Below the pieces are notes generated by a model, which saw only the letters and a list, made by a program, of their open reading frames with translations, was not told where the DNA came from and searched no databases. Made by a program: the position numbers and the translations under genes. Source: Candidatus Mycoplasma haematohominis (GTDB lineage: Bacteria; Bacillota_I; Bacilli_A; Mycoplasmatales; Mycoplasmoidaceae). From it: a DNA stretch of 64,000 bases. Where the stretch lies: NCBI RefSeq assembly GCF_902712995.1, contig NZ_CACTIB010000019.1, positions 1-64,000 on the forward strand, read 5' to 3'. Below, in pieces: positions 1 to 9,740 of this stretch. Position 1 is the stretch's first letter, and every line of letters begins with the position of its first letter.

Positions 1-376
1 GGCTTCTAATAAAGAAAAAACAGGAAATAGTGCTTCTTTTGAAGAAATAGATATCAAGAAAGTTCAAGGTAACGAACCAGAATTAAGAAACAATAAGGGA
101 TATCACGTTAGCTACAACAAATATCACCTATGGAATGAAGGATTAAGAAGTCCTATAGCTTTGAATTTGTTGTTGGACAGCTTAGTTGATATTTTCCAAA
201 GACAATATGATCCGGAATTTAAGGGAGTTAATAATGTAGGGACTGGAGCATCCAGCGGCACTAATGGCGATTACAAAGACAAATATAAGAAAGCTATGGA
301 TTGAGGAGATTATTGGAATAAATATTTCATAACGGGAACCAATAAAGAAAATACAGCGTCAGCCAAAACAAAATAG
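1..376 (+). CDS. 3' end of large putative surface protein (family of 1936..3996)
   Basis: The reading frame enters at base 2 and ends at TAG 374-376, giving about 124 residues; the 5' part lies outside the window. It matches the C-terminus of the genes at 1936..3996 and 4520..6595, including a Gly/Ser/Asn-rich linker followed by an AMDWG motif and a Trp-containing end. One Trp is encoded by TGA. Bases 1-127 are identical to 3609-3735, which points to recent duplication or gene conversion. Function is unknown; a cell-surface role is inferred only from its full-length paralogs. Confidence 0.8.
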
Positions 377-476
377 TAAAAGACACTTCTTAAGTGTTTA
401 ACGTACAGTTTTCGTTTCAGATAAAGTTAAAAATAACATATATGTAGTTTTTACCTATTTGATAAATAATTTTCTC

Positions 477-482
477 TATAAT
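477..482 (+). promoter_or_regulatory. Candidate -10 element TATAAT
   Basis: A perfect TATAAT lies 22 bases upstream of the ATG at 505. No good -35 hexamer is visible, which is common in mollicutes. It would serve the two-gene unit 505..1799. Confidence 0.4.
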
Positions 483-504
483 CGATAAAGTTCTTATTCA
501 AAAA

Positions 505-1179
505 ATGAATATTTCTCAAGTATTAGCAGCTGTTAGTGGCGTTTCAGCTGTTACATCAACAGCAGTAGCTGGAGCTTCTTTAGGAGGATCTTTTGATAGC
601 TCAAAAGTTCATAGAGAGAACGTAAATAAATTTAGATCTATTATTCAAAAGGTTTGTTCAGTCCTTAATTCAAATGAAGAAATCTTTTCTGATCTTTCTC
701 AATTGCCAAGTGTTGTTTGATTTCGTAAAACTGAGTTTTTAGCCAAACCTTTTGACTATAGTTATGAACATCCGAATTCATATGATGAAGCGGGATTTAC
801 AAGAGAAGATATTCAATTGATGTGCACAAATTTAGATGAACACATTAAGAAAATACAGAATCAAGTTTTTAAAAATAGTGAATTAGCTAGTTTGATTTCT
901 AGGATGGATAATAAGGTTTTGGAATTGATTTTATGAGGAGTTTTAGATGGAAGTTGTTTGTATTTGGATATTTTGAAAGAAATTAAAGTAAGCAATCCGG
1001 ATCTCTATGCTAAAGCAGTTTCTATACAAGACCCAAATTTTAGAATCGATGAAAACATCTGTAGGTTTGTAGAAAAGAGCGCTAATTATGAACAGAAGAA
1101 GCAAAAGTTTAGATCGGATTTAGAGAGGCAAATTAACGGGTTTCTAGGAGCTCAAACAGAATCTCTGGAAACTAAATAA
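505..1179 (+). CDS. Small N-anchored paralog, unknown function (224 aa)
   Basis: This is a complete reading frame if the TGA codons, for example at 718-720, are read as Trp. Residues about 4-30 form an Ala/Gly/Val/Ser-rich hydrophobic segment that probably serves as an uncleaved signal or membrane anchor. The rest is hydrophilic with LDEHIK and RMDNKVLELILWGVL-type helices. It is a paralog of the next gene (1194..1799), sharing the TSTAVAGAS anchor and the LCENLDEHIK/CTNLDEHIK region, and a decayed third copy lies at 4010..4336. The two intact genes are 14 bases apart and probably co-transcribed. No known domain is recognised. A surface role is inferred from the anchor and from its position among variable families. 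Confidence 0.8.
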
Positions 1180-1193
1180 CAAAGAATCGGATA

Positions 1194-1799
1194 ATGAATA
1201 TTTTTAATTTGATATCCATTATTTCAGGAGCTATAGCTGTTACATCAACAGCAGTAGCTGGAGCTTCCTTTGGAGGAGCTTTTAGTAATTCAAAAGTTGA
1301 TGTAGAAAATACTAGAAACCTTAAGTCTATTATTGAATGAAGCTGTTTGGTTATCAATTCGAATAAAGATAAATTTGCAGAAGATAACAAAAGTAGAGAG
1401 GTTAAACATCTCTGTGAAAATTTAGATGAACATATTAAAGATTTAAGAACTTCTGATATTAAGGGTAGTGAACTAAAAAGTCAGATTTCTAGATTAAACA
1501 ATAAGGCCTTGGAGACAGCTGTTTGATCGGCTCTTGAAGAGAAATGTTTTTATCACGAAATGCTTTCTATTAAAGCTTCAAAATTTGAAAATATGTCTTT
1601 TGGAACTGAACTTGGAGACAGCGCCCAAGAAGTATGTAAGTATGTACCTAAACCTAAGGATTATGAAGAGTTGAAAAAGGGGTTTATGGATAATTTGGAG
1701 AAGGAGGTAATTCAAGAAAATGAATTTCAGTCTATATTGAGTAGTGATTCTTATGAAGAAGAGACAGTTGGAACTATTTCAAGTGATCAACAGATATAA
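1194..1799 (+). CDS. Small N-anchored paralog, unknown function (201 aa)
   Basis: It starts with ATG 14 bases after the stop of its paralog and ends at TAA 1797-1799. TGA is used for Trp in the WSCLVI and AVWSAL segments. The N-terminal 30 residues carry the same TSTAVAGAS hydrophobic anchor as 505..1179. The C-terminus is acidic and rich in Ser/Glu. It lacks the middle insert (FRKTEFLAKPFDY region) of its neighbour, so the two differ by an indel of roughly 30 residues. Function is unknown; it is probably surface exposed. Confidence 0.8.
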
Positions 1800-1935
1800 T
1801 TAAACTATAAAAACTATCTTTAAATTTAGCAAATAGAGTTTTTTTGTTTGCATATTTTTCGTTCATTTAATTTCAATCTTTATTTATTAGTTCTTGAGTT
1901 CATTTTTAACTTTTAAATAGAGATTCTTTTAGTCT

Positions 1936-3996
1936 TTGGGTTTCCCGTTTAGCTCCCTTTTAATAAATAAGAAAACCATACTCAAGATCGCAGTTCCTTC
2001 AGCCTCTTCTATAGGTATCTTTGGAGGAACTGGATCTACTGTTGAGTACAAGATTATGGTCAACTACAATGGCCAGGCTGACTTGTTACTTAGTCTTCAA
2101 ATACCTCCGGATTACTATCCTTATCAATTCAAAAAGACTAACCTATATGACTATCTGACTAATGTAGATAAATATATTGTTGTTAATGATCATGTGTCTC
2201 AAAACAAGAAAGATATAAAGAAGAGTCTACAGTCCAGAATAAATGCTCTTCTTTCTCAGGTAAAGGAATTTGGATCTTCTCTATGAAATGAAGATCTTTA
2301 TGACACAGGGATAGTTTTTAGGAATAATCAATTTTGAAATAATAAGAAAACCACACTTTTATTTATTGAACAATTTATTGCTGATGACTATACGAATATT
2401 GAAGACGGATATGACCTTTTACCAGTACATAAGAAGTTAATAGTAACTAACTATAGGGCAGCTAGGGATCCTTATACGATTTTTGATGAGCAAGTTTTTG
2501 AATGTTTTAAGAATCCAAGCGGAAGCGGTTGTTCTGATAATAAATTAGCAAAGAAATTCATGAGTTATATGGCGAATTATGATTTGGAAGAAATTAACTC
2601 TATTTATAGATTTGGGAAATATATTGAGTTCTGAAATAGGTTAGTTGAGGAGAATAAAACTCAAATGCAGACTTTGGGTTTTGAAAATTGAATTACTAAA
2701 GAGAAATTATTTAGCTTGGATGATAACGTAGATAAAGAATTAGCAAAGAAGTATGGAACTACTATTTTCACTAAAGAAGAGCTTTGTTTTTTGAATGCTT
2801 GGGCAGAAGAAAAAGATGAAAAAACGGAGTGTGCAGATGCATCTAAGTATGGTGAAAAAATTAATGGCAAAAAATTTGAAATTAATTATCAGAAGACAGT
2901 CAAACCTTCAAAAACTCACCATCCAGCTCTAGAGCAACAGGTTCTTCCTGGAACTGCTCCTTTAGCCGAAGGATCTCAAAAGGACATTATTGTTTTCCTT
3001 TATCAATTTGCAGCTTCAATAGATAAGTACACCAAGAGTTCGGAATTTAGTCATGAATTTGCTAGCGATCTAAGAAAAGAAGCAATGGAAAATGTGTTGA
3101 GTAATGTTGGAGAGATAGCTGCAAACTTTAAAGAGAGAATTAAGAATATTAGGGATTACTTTAAAGCAATTGGGGTGGTTGATTCTTCTTTTGATCCTGA
3201 AGCAACAAGCCCAAATTGAACAACCACTAACTCAAAAACCTTCACAGTTTTAACTTACCCTCCTAGTGCATTTGGAGCAGGTGAGGCAACCATTCAATCT
3301 ATGTCTAAGTTTCCTTTTATATATAAAGATATAGGTTTAAAGCAACCAATACCGGCTAATTTAACTGCTGCCAGTCCCGCAGTATCTAAAGCTCATGATG
3401 CTGCAGAAGATGAAGACTTATCCCATGAAATATTCTCAGTAGATGACAATGGTTGATGGTGAAAAATAGGTAGCGCCCATCTAGATCCAACTAACCTACT
3501 TGAATTCAGAGGGCAATCAGACACCGTTCTTATATTGGCTAATGAAGATGATTGAAATCTTCTTAAAGATCCAAATTCTGGAACTTTAAAAGCTGCAAGT
3601 TCTTTGTTGGCTTCTAATAAAGAAAAAACAGGAAATAGTGCTTCTTTTGAAGAAATAGATATCAAGAAAGTTCAAGGTAACGAACCAGAATTAAGAAACA
3701 ATAAGGGATATCACGTTAGCTACAACAAATATCACTTATGAAATGAAGGTTTGAGAAGCCCTATAGCTTTAAATTTACTTTTAGATAGTTTAGTAGATAT
3801 TTTCCAAAGACAATATGATTCTGAATTTCAGTCTGTAAATGGAACATCTAACAGTGGTAGCGTCGGAGGAAGTAGCAGCAGTGGAAACAACAACAATAAT
3901 AAAGACAAATATAAAAATGCTATGGATTGAGGAAATTATTGGAATCAGTACTTTATAAAAGGGGCTAGCAAAACAACAGAAAACCAGACAAAATAA
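1936..3996 (+). CDS. Large putative surface protein, unknown function (686 aa)
   Basis: The frame is continuous from TTG 1936 to TAA 3994-3996 with many TGA Trp codons. An in-frame TAG at 1930-1932 rules out a longer N-terminus, and the paralog at 4520 starts at the equivalent TTG, so a TTG start is favoured. A hydrophobic stretch at about residues 10-32 (IAVPSASSIGIFGG) suggests an anchor. Landmarks are PPDYYPYQF (about 70), NYRAARDP (about 180), HHPALEQQ (about 335), FPFIYKDIG (about 460), a GWWWK stretch (about 515), and near the C-terminus a Ser/Gly/Asn-rich linker before AMDWG. No family is recognised. Paralogs are 1..376, 4520..6595 and 6940..8691. Confidence 0.82.
3609..3735 (+). repeat. 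127-bp segment identical to bases 1-127
   Basis: The segment lies inside 1936..3996 and is base-for-base identical to the start of the window, after which the two diverge (CTA/TGG against TTA/TGA codons). The third copy (4520..6595) differs at many synonymous sites here. This patchy identity fits recent gene conversion between the first two copies. Confidence 0.85.
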
Positions 3997-4009
3997 ATTA
4001 AAAGTTTGT

Positions 4010-4336
4010 TTGGATAGCGAATACAAATTTTTTATTAAGAAAGAGTTAGCTATTCAAGTTTCTAGACTTAATAGTAAGTTTTTAGAGATGACACTTTGAG
4101 GAACTTTGGAAAGCACTTGTATTTTTTATGAAGCTATGAAGGAAGTGGAGCAGTTTGCCCCCGATACTATAAGAAGAAGATTCGAAGCTTTTAAAGATAG
4201 AGCTTCTGATATGTGCAGAAATGTTCCGAAAACTAAAGAATATGCAGCTTCCAAAGAACAGCTTAAAAAGTGCATGCAGGAAAATTGACAAATTGTAAAA
4301 GAAGGAGTTTGAGATTCTCACTCTAACTATATTTAA
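4010..4336 (+). pseudogene. 5'-truncated copy of the small N-anchored family
   Basis: From about 4031 to TAA 4334-4336 the translation matches the C-terminal half of 505..1179, including the ELAIQVSRLNSKFLEMTLWG-type helix, a CIFYEA segment and a CRNVPKTKEY segment resembling CKYVPKPKDY of 1194..1799. The N-terminal anchor is missing. A TTG at 4010 could start a 108-aa peptide, but no hydrophobic segment precedes it. It sits between two copies of the large surface gene, so it is probably debris of the tandem duplication that spread them. Confidence 0.65.
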
Positions 4337-4519
4337 AGAAATAAAGGATTATTGGCTCATAAAGTCAGATATAATTCAGTGTGAAAAGCCATCTTTAAAT
4401 TTAGTAAGTAGATTCTTTTTCTATTTATCCTTCATCAATTCATTTACTTAATTCAAATCTTTATTTATTAACGTTTCAAATTTATTTTTTTGTTTTTTAA
4501 ATAAGGATTCTTTTAGTCT

Positions 4520-6595
4520 TTGGATTTCCCATTTAGCTCTCTTTTAATAAATAAGAAGACCATACTCAAGATAGCAGTTCCTTCGGCCTCTTCTATAGGT
4601 ATTTTCGGAGGAACTGGATCTACTGTTGAGTACAAGATTATGGTTAACTATAATGGCCAAGCTGACTTGCTACTTAGCCTACAGATCCCCCCTGATTACT
4701 ATCCTTATCAGTTCAAGAAGACTAACTTATATGACTATCTGACTAATGTAAATAAGTACATTGTTGTTAATAATCACGTATCTGACGAGAAAAAGAAAAT
4801 AAAGGAGAGTTTACAGTCCAGAATTAATACTCTTCTTTCTAAAGTAAAGGAATTTGGATCTTCTTTATGAAATGAAGATCTTTACGATACAGGGATAGTT
4901 TTTAGGAATAATCAATTTTGAAATAATAAAAAGACAACTCTCTTGTTTATTGAACAATTTATTGCTGATGACTATACGAATATTGAAGACGGGTATGACC
5001 TTTTACCGGTACATAAAAAACTAATAGTAACTAATTACAGAGCGGCTAGAGATCCTTATACGATATTTAAAGAGGAGGTTTTTAATTGTTTTAAGAATAA
5101 GGGAAGTTCAGGAGCAGGCAATGGCAATAACTGTAATAGTAATAATCTTGCTAAGAAATTTATGGAATATATGGCCAATTATAACTTGGAGGAAATCAAT
5201 TCTATTTACAGATTTGGGAAGTATATTGAGTTTTGAAATAGATTGATTGAAGAAAACAAAGAACAAATGAAGACTTTAGGTTTTGAAGAGTGAATAACAA
5301 AAGAAAAATTATTTAGTTTGGATGATAAGGTGGATAAGGTACTGGCCAAGAAATACGAAACCACTATTTTTACTAAGGAAGAGTTATGTTTGTTGCATAC
5401 TTGAGCTGATGATAGTAATGGCAATGCAAAATGTGACACACCTAGTGATTGAAAAACTTCAATAGATAAAGATAAGTTCAAGATAGGCTATAAACCCTTT
5501 ACTGCTTCTAAACCTTCAAAAACCCACCATCCAGCTCTAGAACAACAAATTCTTCCTGGTACTGCTCCTTTAGCTGAAGGATCTCAGAAGGACATTATTG
5601 TTTTCCTGTATCAATTTGCAGCTTCTATAGATAAGTACGCTAAAAGTTCAGAATTTAAATCTGAATTTGCATCTGATCATAGAAAGGATGCGATGACTAA
5701 CGTATTGAATAATGTTGCTGAGATAGCTGCAAATATAAAGACAAGAATTTCAAAAATCAGGGATTACTTTAAGGCTATCGGAGTAGTTGATTCTTCTTTC
5801 AATCCCGAAGGAAACAATCCCAGTTGAACAACAACCAATTCCAAAACCTTCACAGTTTTAACTTACCCGCCAAGCGCTTTCGGAGCAGGAGAGGCAACTA
5901 TCCAATCCATGTCTAAGTTTCCTTTTATATATAAAGATATAGGTCTTAGACAGCCTATACCTGCTAACTTATTAACTACTGCTACAGCAAGTAAAGTTCA
6001 TGAAGATCATGATGAAGATGATCTATCCCATGAAATATTCTCAGTAGATGACAATGGTTGATGGTGAAAAATTGGTAGTGCGCATCTAGATCCAACTAAC
6101 TTACTGGAATTCAGAGGTCAATCAGATACTATTTTGATTCTTGCCAACGAAGATGACTGAAACCTTCTTAAAGATCCAAATTCTGGAACTTTAAAAGCTG
6201 CAAGTTCTTTGCTGGCTTCTAATAAAGCGAAAGGAAGCGATAGCGCTAATTTTGAAGAAATAGATATTAGAAAAGTTCAAGGAAATGAGCCAGAACTAAG
6301 AAACAACAAGGGATATCATGTTAGTTACAACAAATATCACTTATGAAATGAGGGATTAAGAAGTCCTATAGCTCTTAATTTATTGTTAGATAATTTAGTT
6401 GATATTTTCCAGAGGCAGTATGATACTGAATTTAAGGGGACTAATAATGGCAGCGCTGGAACAGGCAGCAGTAGCGGAAGCGCCAATAACGTAAACAGCA
6501 AATATCAAGAAGCTATGGATTGAGGGAGTTATTGGCATGAACATTTTATAAATGGCACACACAAAACTACTACTTCGTCGGGTAATCAAAAATAA
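4520..6595 (+). CDS. Large putative surface protein, unknown function (691 aa)
   Basis: A close paralog of 1936..3996, with the same TTG start context (GGATTCTTTTAGTC just upstream in the later copy, nearly the same in the first) and a conserved upstream block. The frame runs to TAA 6593-6595 with TGA as Trp. The first 116 residues are nearly identical to the first copy; differences concentrate around residues 195-210 (a Gly/Asn/Ser insertion), 290-330, and the Ser/Gly linker before AMDWG. These look like surface loops that vary while the core is conserved. No known domain is recognised. Presence of several adjacent copies suggests antigenic diversification or dosage. Confidence 0.82.
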
Positions 6596-6605
6596 TTAAA
6601 TTATT

Positions 6606-6635
6606 TTGTGTTTTTCGGAAATATTTATATATAAT
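6606..6635 (+). promoter_or_regulatory. Candidate promoter TTGTGT - 18 bp - TATAAT
   Basis: A -35-like TTGTGT (6606-6611) and a perfect TATAAT (6630-6635) are separated by 18 bases. The -10 element ends 20 bases before the ATG of the cysteine-rich gene, so the gene would have a short leader. Confidence 0.5.
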
Positions 6636-6655
6636 AAAGATGTTAAAAATTAATC

Positions 6656-6904
6656 ATGTCTTGCTGCTGTTCTTGCTCTTGCTCACATAACTCATGTGGA
6701 TGTTCTTCTAGATGTTGTTCATCTTCATGTTCATGCTGTAGTTGCAATTGTTGTTGTTCTCACAATTTTTCTCATCACCATCGCTGCCATGCACCAGCTA
6801 ATTACTTCTTTGGTTGTTGCCCTTCTTGTGAATGTGAAGGCGCTTGTCATTCTTCTGCTGAATCTGATAAATCTAAAGAAACAAATACAGGTAGCGACGA
6901 ATAA
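6656..6904 (+). CDS. Cysteine/histidine-rich small protein (82 aa), metallothionein-like composition
   Basis: The ATG at 6656 opens an 82-residue protein with 22 Cys and 7 His, ending at TAA 6902-6904. Cys pairs and triplets dominate residues 3-34 (CCC, CxC and CC motifs). A histidine cluster (HHH, 40-42) follows, then CCPSCECEGAC at 54-64, then an acidic Ser/Glu/Asp/Lys tail of about 17 residues. A good promoter lies 20 bases upstream. The composition suggests metal binding or a disulfide-rich product, but no known metallothionein family is matched. A second frame (6696..6965) is also open and would give a Val/Leu-rich peptide; that is expected because TGT/TGC shifted by one base reads as Val/Ala. 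Whether the Cys-rich frame is translated is not proven. Confidence 0.55.
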   Translation: MSCCCSCSCSHNSCGCSSRCCSSSCSCCSCNCCCSHNFSHHHRCHAPANYFFGCCPSCECEGACHSSAESDKSKETNTGSDE

Positions 6905-6939
6905 AGTAATTAAGATTCATTTTTATTTGATGTGCACAA

Positions 6940-8691
6940 GTGTATCTTCAAGGAAAGACATTTAATTACAAGTTAGTTTTACCTTTATTACTAGTTACAG
7001 GAACTGTCTCCTCTTCTTTTTTCGGGGGTAGGCGTAGTTACAAAATAATCACTAATTACAATAGTCAGGCTGATTTACTCTTAAGCTTAGGGATAAGTCC
7101 TGATTATTATCCTTACCAGTTAAGGAAGTCAAAACCATTTGACTATTTATCTAATGTAGATAAGTATTTAGTAGTCAACAATAATGTTTCTGACAATAAG
7201 AAAAAATTATCTAGGAATTTACAAGCTAAGTTAGATTCTTTATTTTCAAAGATTCAGGAGTTTGGGGATGGTCTATGAGATAAGACTATCTATGATGCTG
7301 GTTTATCTCATAGGAATAATGAATTTTGAAATCAAAAGCAGACTTCTTTATTATTGCTCGAGCAATTTGTGGTAGATGATTATCCACAAATTAGTGATGC
7401 TTATGACATATTGCCTAGTCATAAACACTTAATAATTACTAATCATAGAGCTTCTAGAGATCCATTTACTGTTTTTGGAGAGAGTGTATTTAATTGTTTT
7501 AAAGCTAGTCAAACGGAGAAATGTGATAGTGTTGCTAAGTCATTTAAGCAATATGTGAAGAATTATGACAAGGTGCATGTTAACTCTATTTATAGATTTG
7601 GTAGATATATAGATTTTTGAAATCAGTTTGATACTGATGATTCAGAACCTAGCTTTAAGGAGTGATTAGATAGCGAGGATTTATTTAATTCAGATTCTCA
7701 TTTAGATCATGAGATAGCTCATAGATATGCTGAAGCGATATTCGCAGAAGAGGAATTAGATTTGTTGTCTGAATGAGAAGGAAAATCGTGAACTATTAAT
7801 TATTTGAATCATAGTCCTACTTTAGTTCATCATGCAGCATTGGAAGAACAGACTATGCCTGGTTCTACTCCTATGGCAGAAGGTAGTCAAAGGGAGTCTA
7901 TGTTGTTTCTATATCAGACAGCATTCTTGATTGATAAGTTCACTAAGAGTGATTCATTTGAGGAAGCTTTTGCTTCTGATTCTAGGAAAGATGCAATGAA
8001 AAATGCTATGAAGAATGCAGCTGAGATAGGGAAAGAAATTAAAGAGAGATTTAAGAATATAAGGGAGTACTTTAAGAAAATAGGTGTAGTAGATAATAAT
8101 TTTTGTCCCGAGAGCAACAAAAGAATAGATACTAATTCTAAAAGGTTTGGAATAGTAGTATTTCCTCCTGATTCTTTTGGAAACGGAGATAGTATGATGC
8201 AGACTATTTCTAGGTATCCTTTCCTATATAAAGATATCGGTTTAAGACAAGCTATTCCTGATACTTTGTTGAAACATGAACACAATGAAGAACATGATCA
8301 TGAGTCTGAAGAGGAATTATTTGCAGTAGATGATCATGGATGATGATGGAATTTAGGGAATATTAATTTAGGTAATAGTAAGATAAGTGAATTTAAAGAT
8401 ACAGTAGATAACTTGATTGTTTTAGCTAATGAAGATGACTGGAAACTTTTAGAGAATTCTGCTTCTATTAGAGGTATTTCTCATTTATTGAAGAATAGTT
8501 CTGCTTTGGTAAATGATTCATATGATTTGTGAAGTGAAGGATTGAAGAATCCTATTGCTCTTAATTTGATACTAGATAGTTTGGTAAATATGTTTCAGAA
8601 GGAATATGACAAAGATTTTTCACATAAAAGCGAGTATCAGAAAGCTATGGAATGAGGTAATTATTGGAGTGAAACTTATTTAAAGATTTAG
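6940..8691 (+). CDS. Diverged large putative surface protein (583 aa)
   Basis: A diverged, shorter paralog of 1936..3996. GTG 6940 is the first usable start after the in-frame TAA at 6907; the preceding frame contains no ATG. A hydrophobic anchor (KLVLPLLLVTGTVSSSFFGG, about residues 11-30) is stronger than in the other copies. Conserved landmarks are PDYYPYQL, NHRASRDPF, HHAALEEQ, FLYKDIGLRQ and a terminal AMEWGNYW motif. It lacks the Ser/Gly/Asn linker and about 100 other residues. It ends at TAG 8689-8691. Function is unknown; its divergence suggests it is an old member while the first copies are recent duplicates. Confidence 0.8.
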
Positions 8692-9218
8692 TTTTTTTGA
8701 GGTTCTTTGTTTACGAAAATTCATACTTCTCTATAGAAATTCATAACTTTTAATTTCAGGTATTTTCAGGAAACTCTTGCCAGTTTTTTGTGTCAATAGT
8801 ATTTTTCGACTTTTCTTTGTATGACCATTTCTTGTTGCTATTAATTAGGAGATATTACTTTATGAAGAAAAATATTCTTTCGCTTATTCTACTTTCTAAT
8901 ATCTGCTCACATTTTTGTATTTTTTAAGTTTGTCTATCAATACTAATGCGTAATCAATTTTTTTGTTATCTGATGATATATTTGTATTTTCCGACTTACC
9001 AAATTTGAATATTTAAATAAATTAGATAATTTTTCTATATTGATTTTTGCATTTTATTTCTAGGAGATAGAATTTTGAGTAAAAAATTTAATGATAAAGG
9101 TTAGTTTATTTTTTTCAATAAGCGCTAAAATGGCGAATTTTCGTTTATTGATATTGAAAAGCAAGTATGGGAGTTAGTAGTTTGGCGATTTTTAAGAAAT
9201 TTTTGATCAAAAAAATTA
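8692..9218. other. Long intergenic region holding a helicase-family remnant
   Basis: No intact gene is seen in these 527 bases. The middle (8860..9000) holds a degenerate minus-strand piece of the pseudohelicase C-terminus, annotated separately. Near 9130 an ATGGCG in the context AAAATGGC opens a 15-codon frame ending at 9177, reminiscent of the upstream frames of the six-Cys family but without overlapping the next gene. The rest is AT-rich with no clear element. Confidence 0.5.
8860..9000 (-). pseudogene. Remnant of a pseudohelicase C-terminus
   Basis: Reading the minus strand from 9000 downward gives KKIDYALVLIDKL followed by KNVSRY, a stop, KVE, a stop and AKEYF. This aligns with the conserved C-terminal end of the pseudohelicases (for example EFDYALIFIDKL then W, RSGIREKIFF in 14969..18088, and FDYILILIDNL then GTKVKEKMLL in 27592..30900). 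Two stop codons break it. It lies downstream of the last gene of the block across an unrelated plus-strand gene, so the array was once longer. Confidence 0.6.
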
Positions 9219-9686
9219 ATGCGAAATTCTAAAACTGTCTTATTTACTATCTGTGGTTTATTAGGAGTGAATTTTGGAGGTTATTACGTATACGGAGAAA
9301 TAAAGGCGCGTAACAATACTACTCCATTAAAAACGGAAGTAGGTTTAGATGAATTAAGACATAAAAAGGAAGAAACAGAAGAAGAGTTAAGAAGAGCAGT
9401 TCGGCAGATAGAAGAAGAGTACGATTATAAATTTAGGTATGAATGACGTCAAAAGTATTTTTCTGGGTGTAATAGGCTGATGGATGTTGACGGGTGTATC
9501 GATGATTATGTGTATAAGTTGGAACCAAAAAAATTTGAATGAGTGCCTCGAGAATATAGAAAAAAATATGGCAGATCGATTTTTTGTGAGGATGAGAGGC
9601 ATGAATTAGCTCCCCATCCTTCTCGTAAGTATCATGTTTTCACAATAGTGTGTGAAAAGTGAGTTTTTAGCGAATATGATTATTAG
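9219..9686 (+). CDS. N-anchored protein, unknown function (155 aa)
   Basis: ATG 9219 to TAG 9684-9686, open only with TGA as Trp (first at 9444-9446). Residues 5-27 (TVLFTICGLLGVNFGGYYVYG) form a membrane anchor. A Glu/Arg/Lys-rich helix with a coiled-coil look follows (residues about 45-75). The C-terminal half contains four Cys (SGCNR, DGCID, IFCED, IVCEK) and is basic/aromatic. No family is recognised. It ends 54 bases before the convergent end of the pseudohelicase at 9741. The anchor-plus-cysteines plan resembles the other putative surface proteins in the window, but there is no sequence match to them. Confidence 0.75.
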
Positions 9687-9740
9687 ATTTGTTTAAATTC
9701 TTTTATTTAGAGACATACTTTTGATTTTTAAGGTTGTTAG

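Noticed and set aside
6696..6965. Open frame encoding a Val/Leu-rich 89-residue peptide overlapping the cysteine-rich gene
   Set aside because: It is what TGT/TGC codons give when read one base out of phase, its start lies inside the other frame, and it runs into the next gene. Kept only as an alternative in the entry for 6656..6904.
8862..8929. Short plus-strand frame MKKNILSLILLSNICSHFCIF resembling a lipoprotein signal
   Set aside because: It stops after about 20 codons, and the minus strand explains the same bases as a pseudohelicase remnant.
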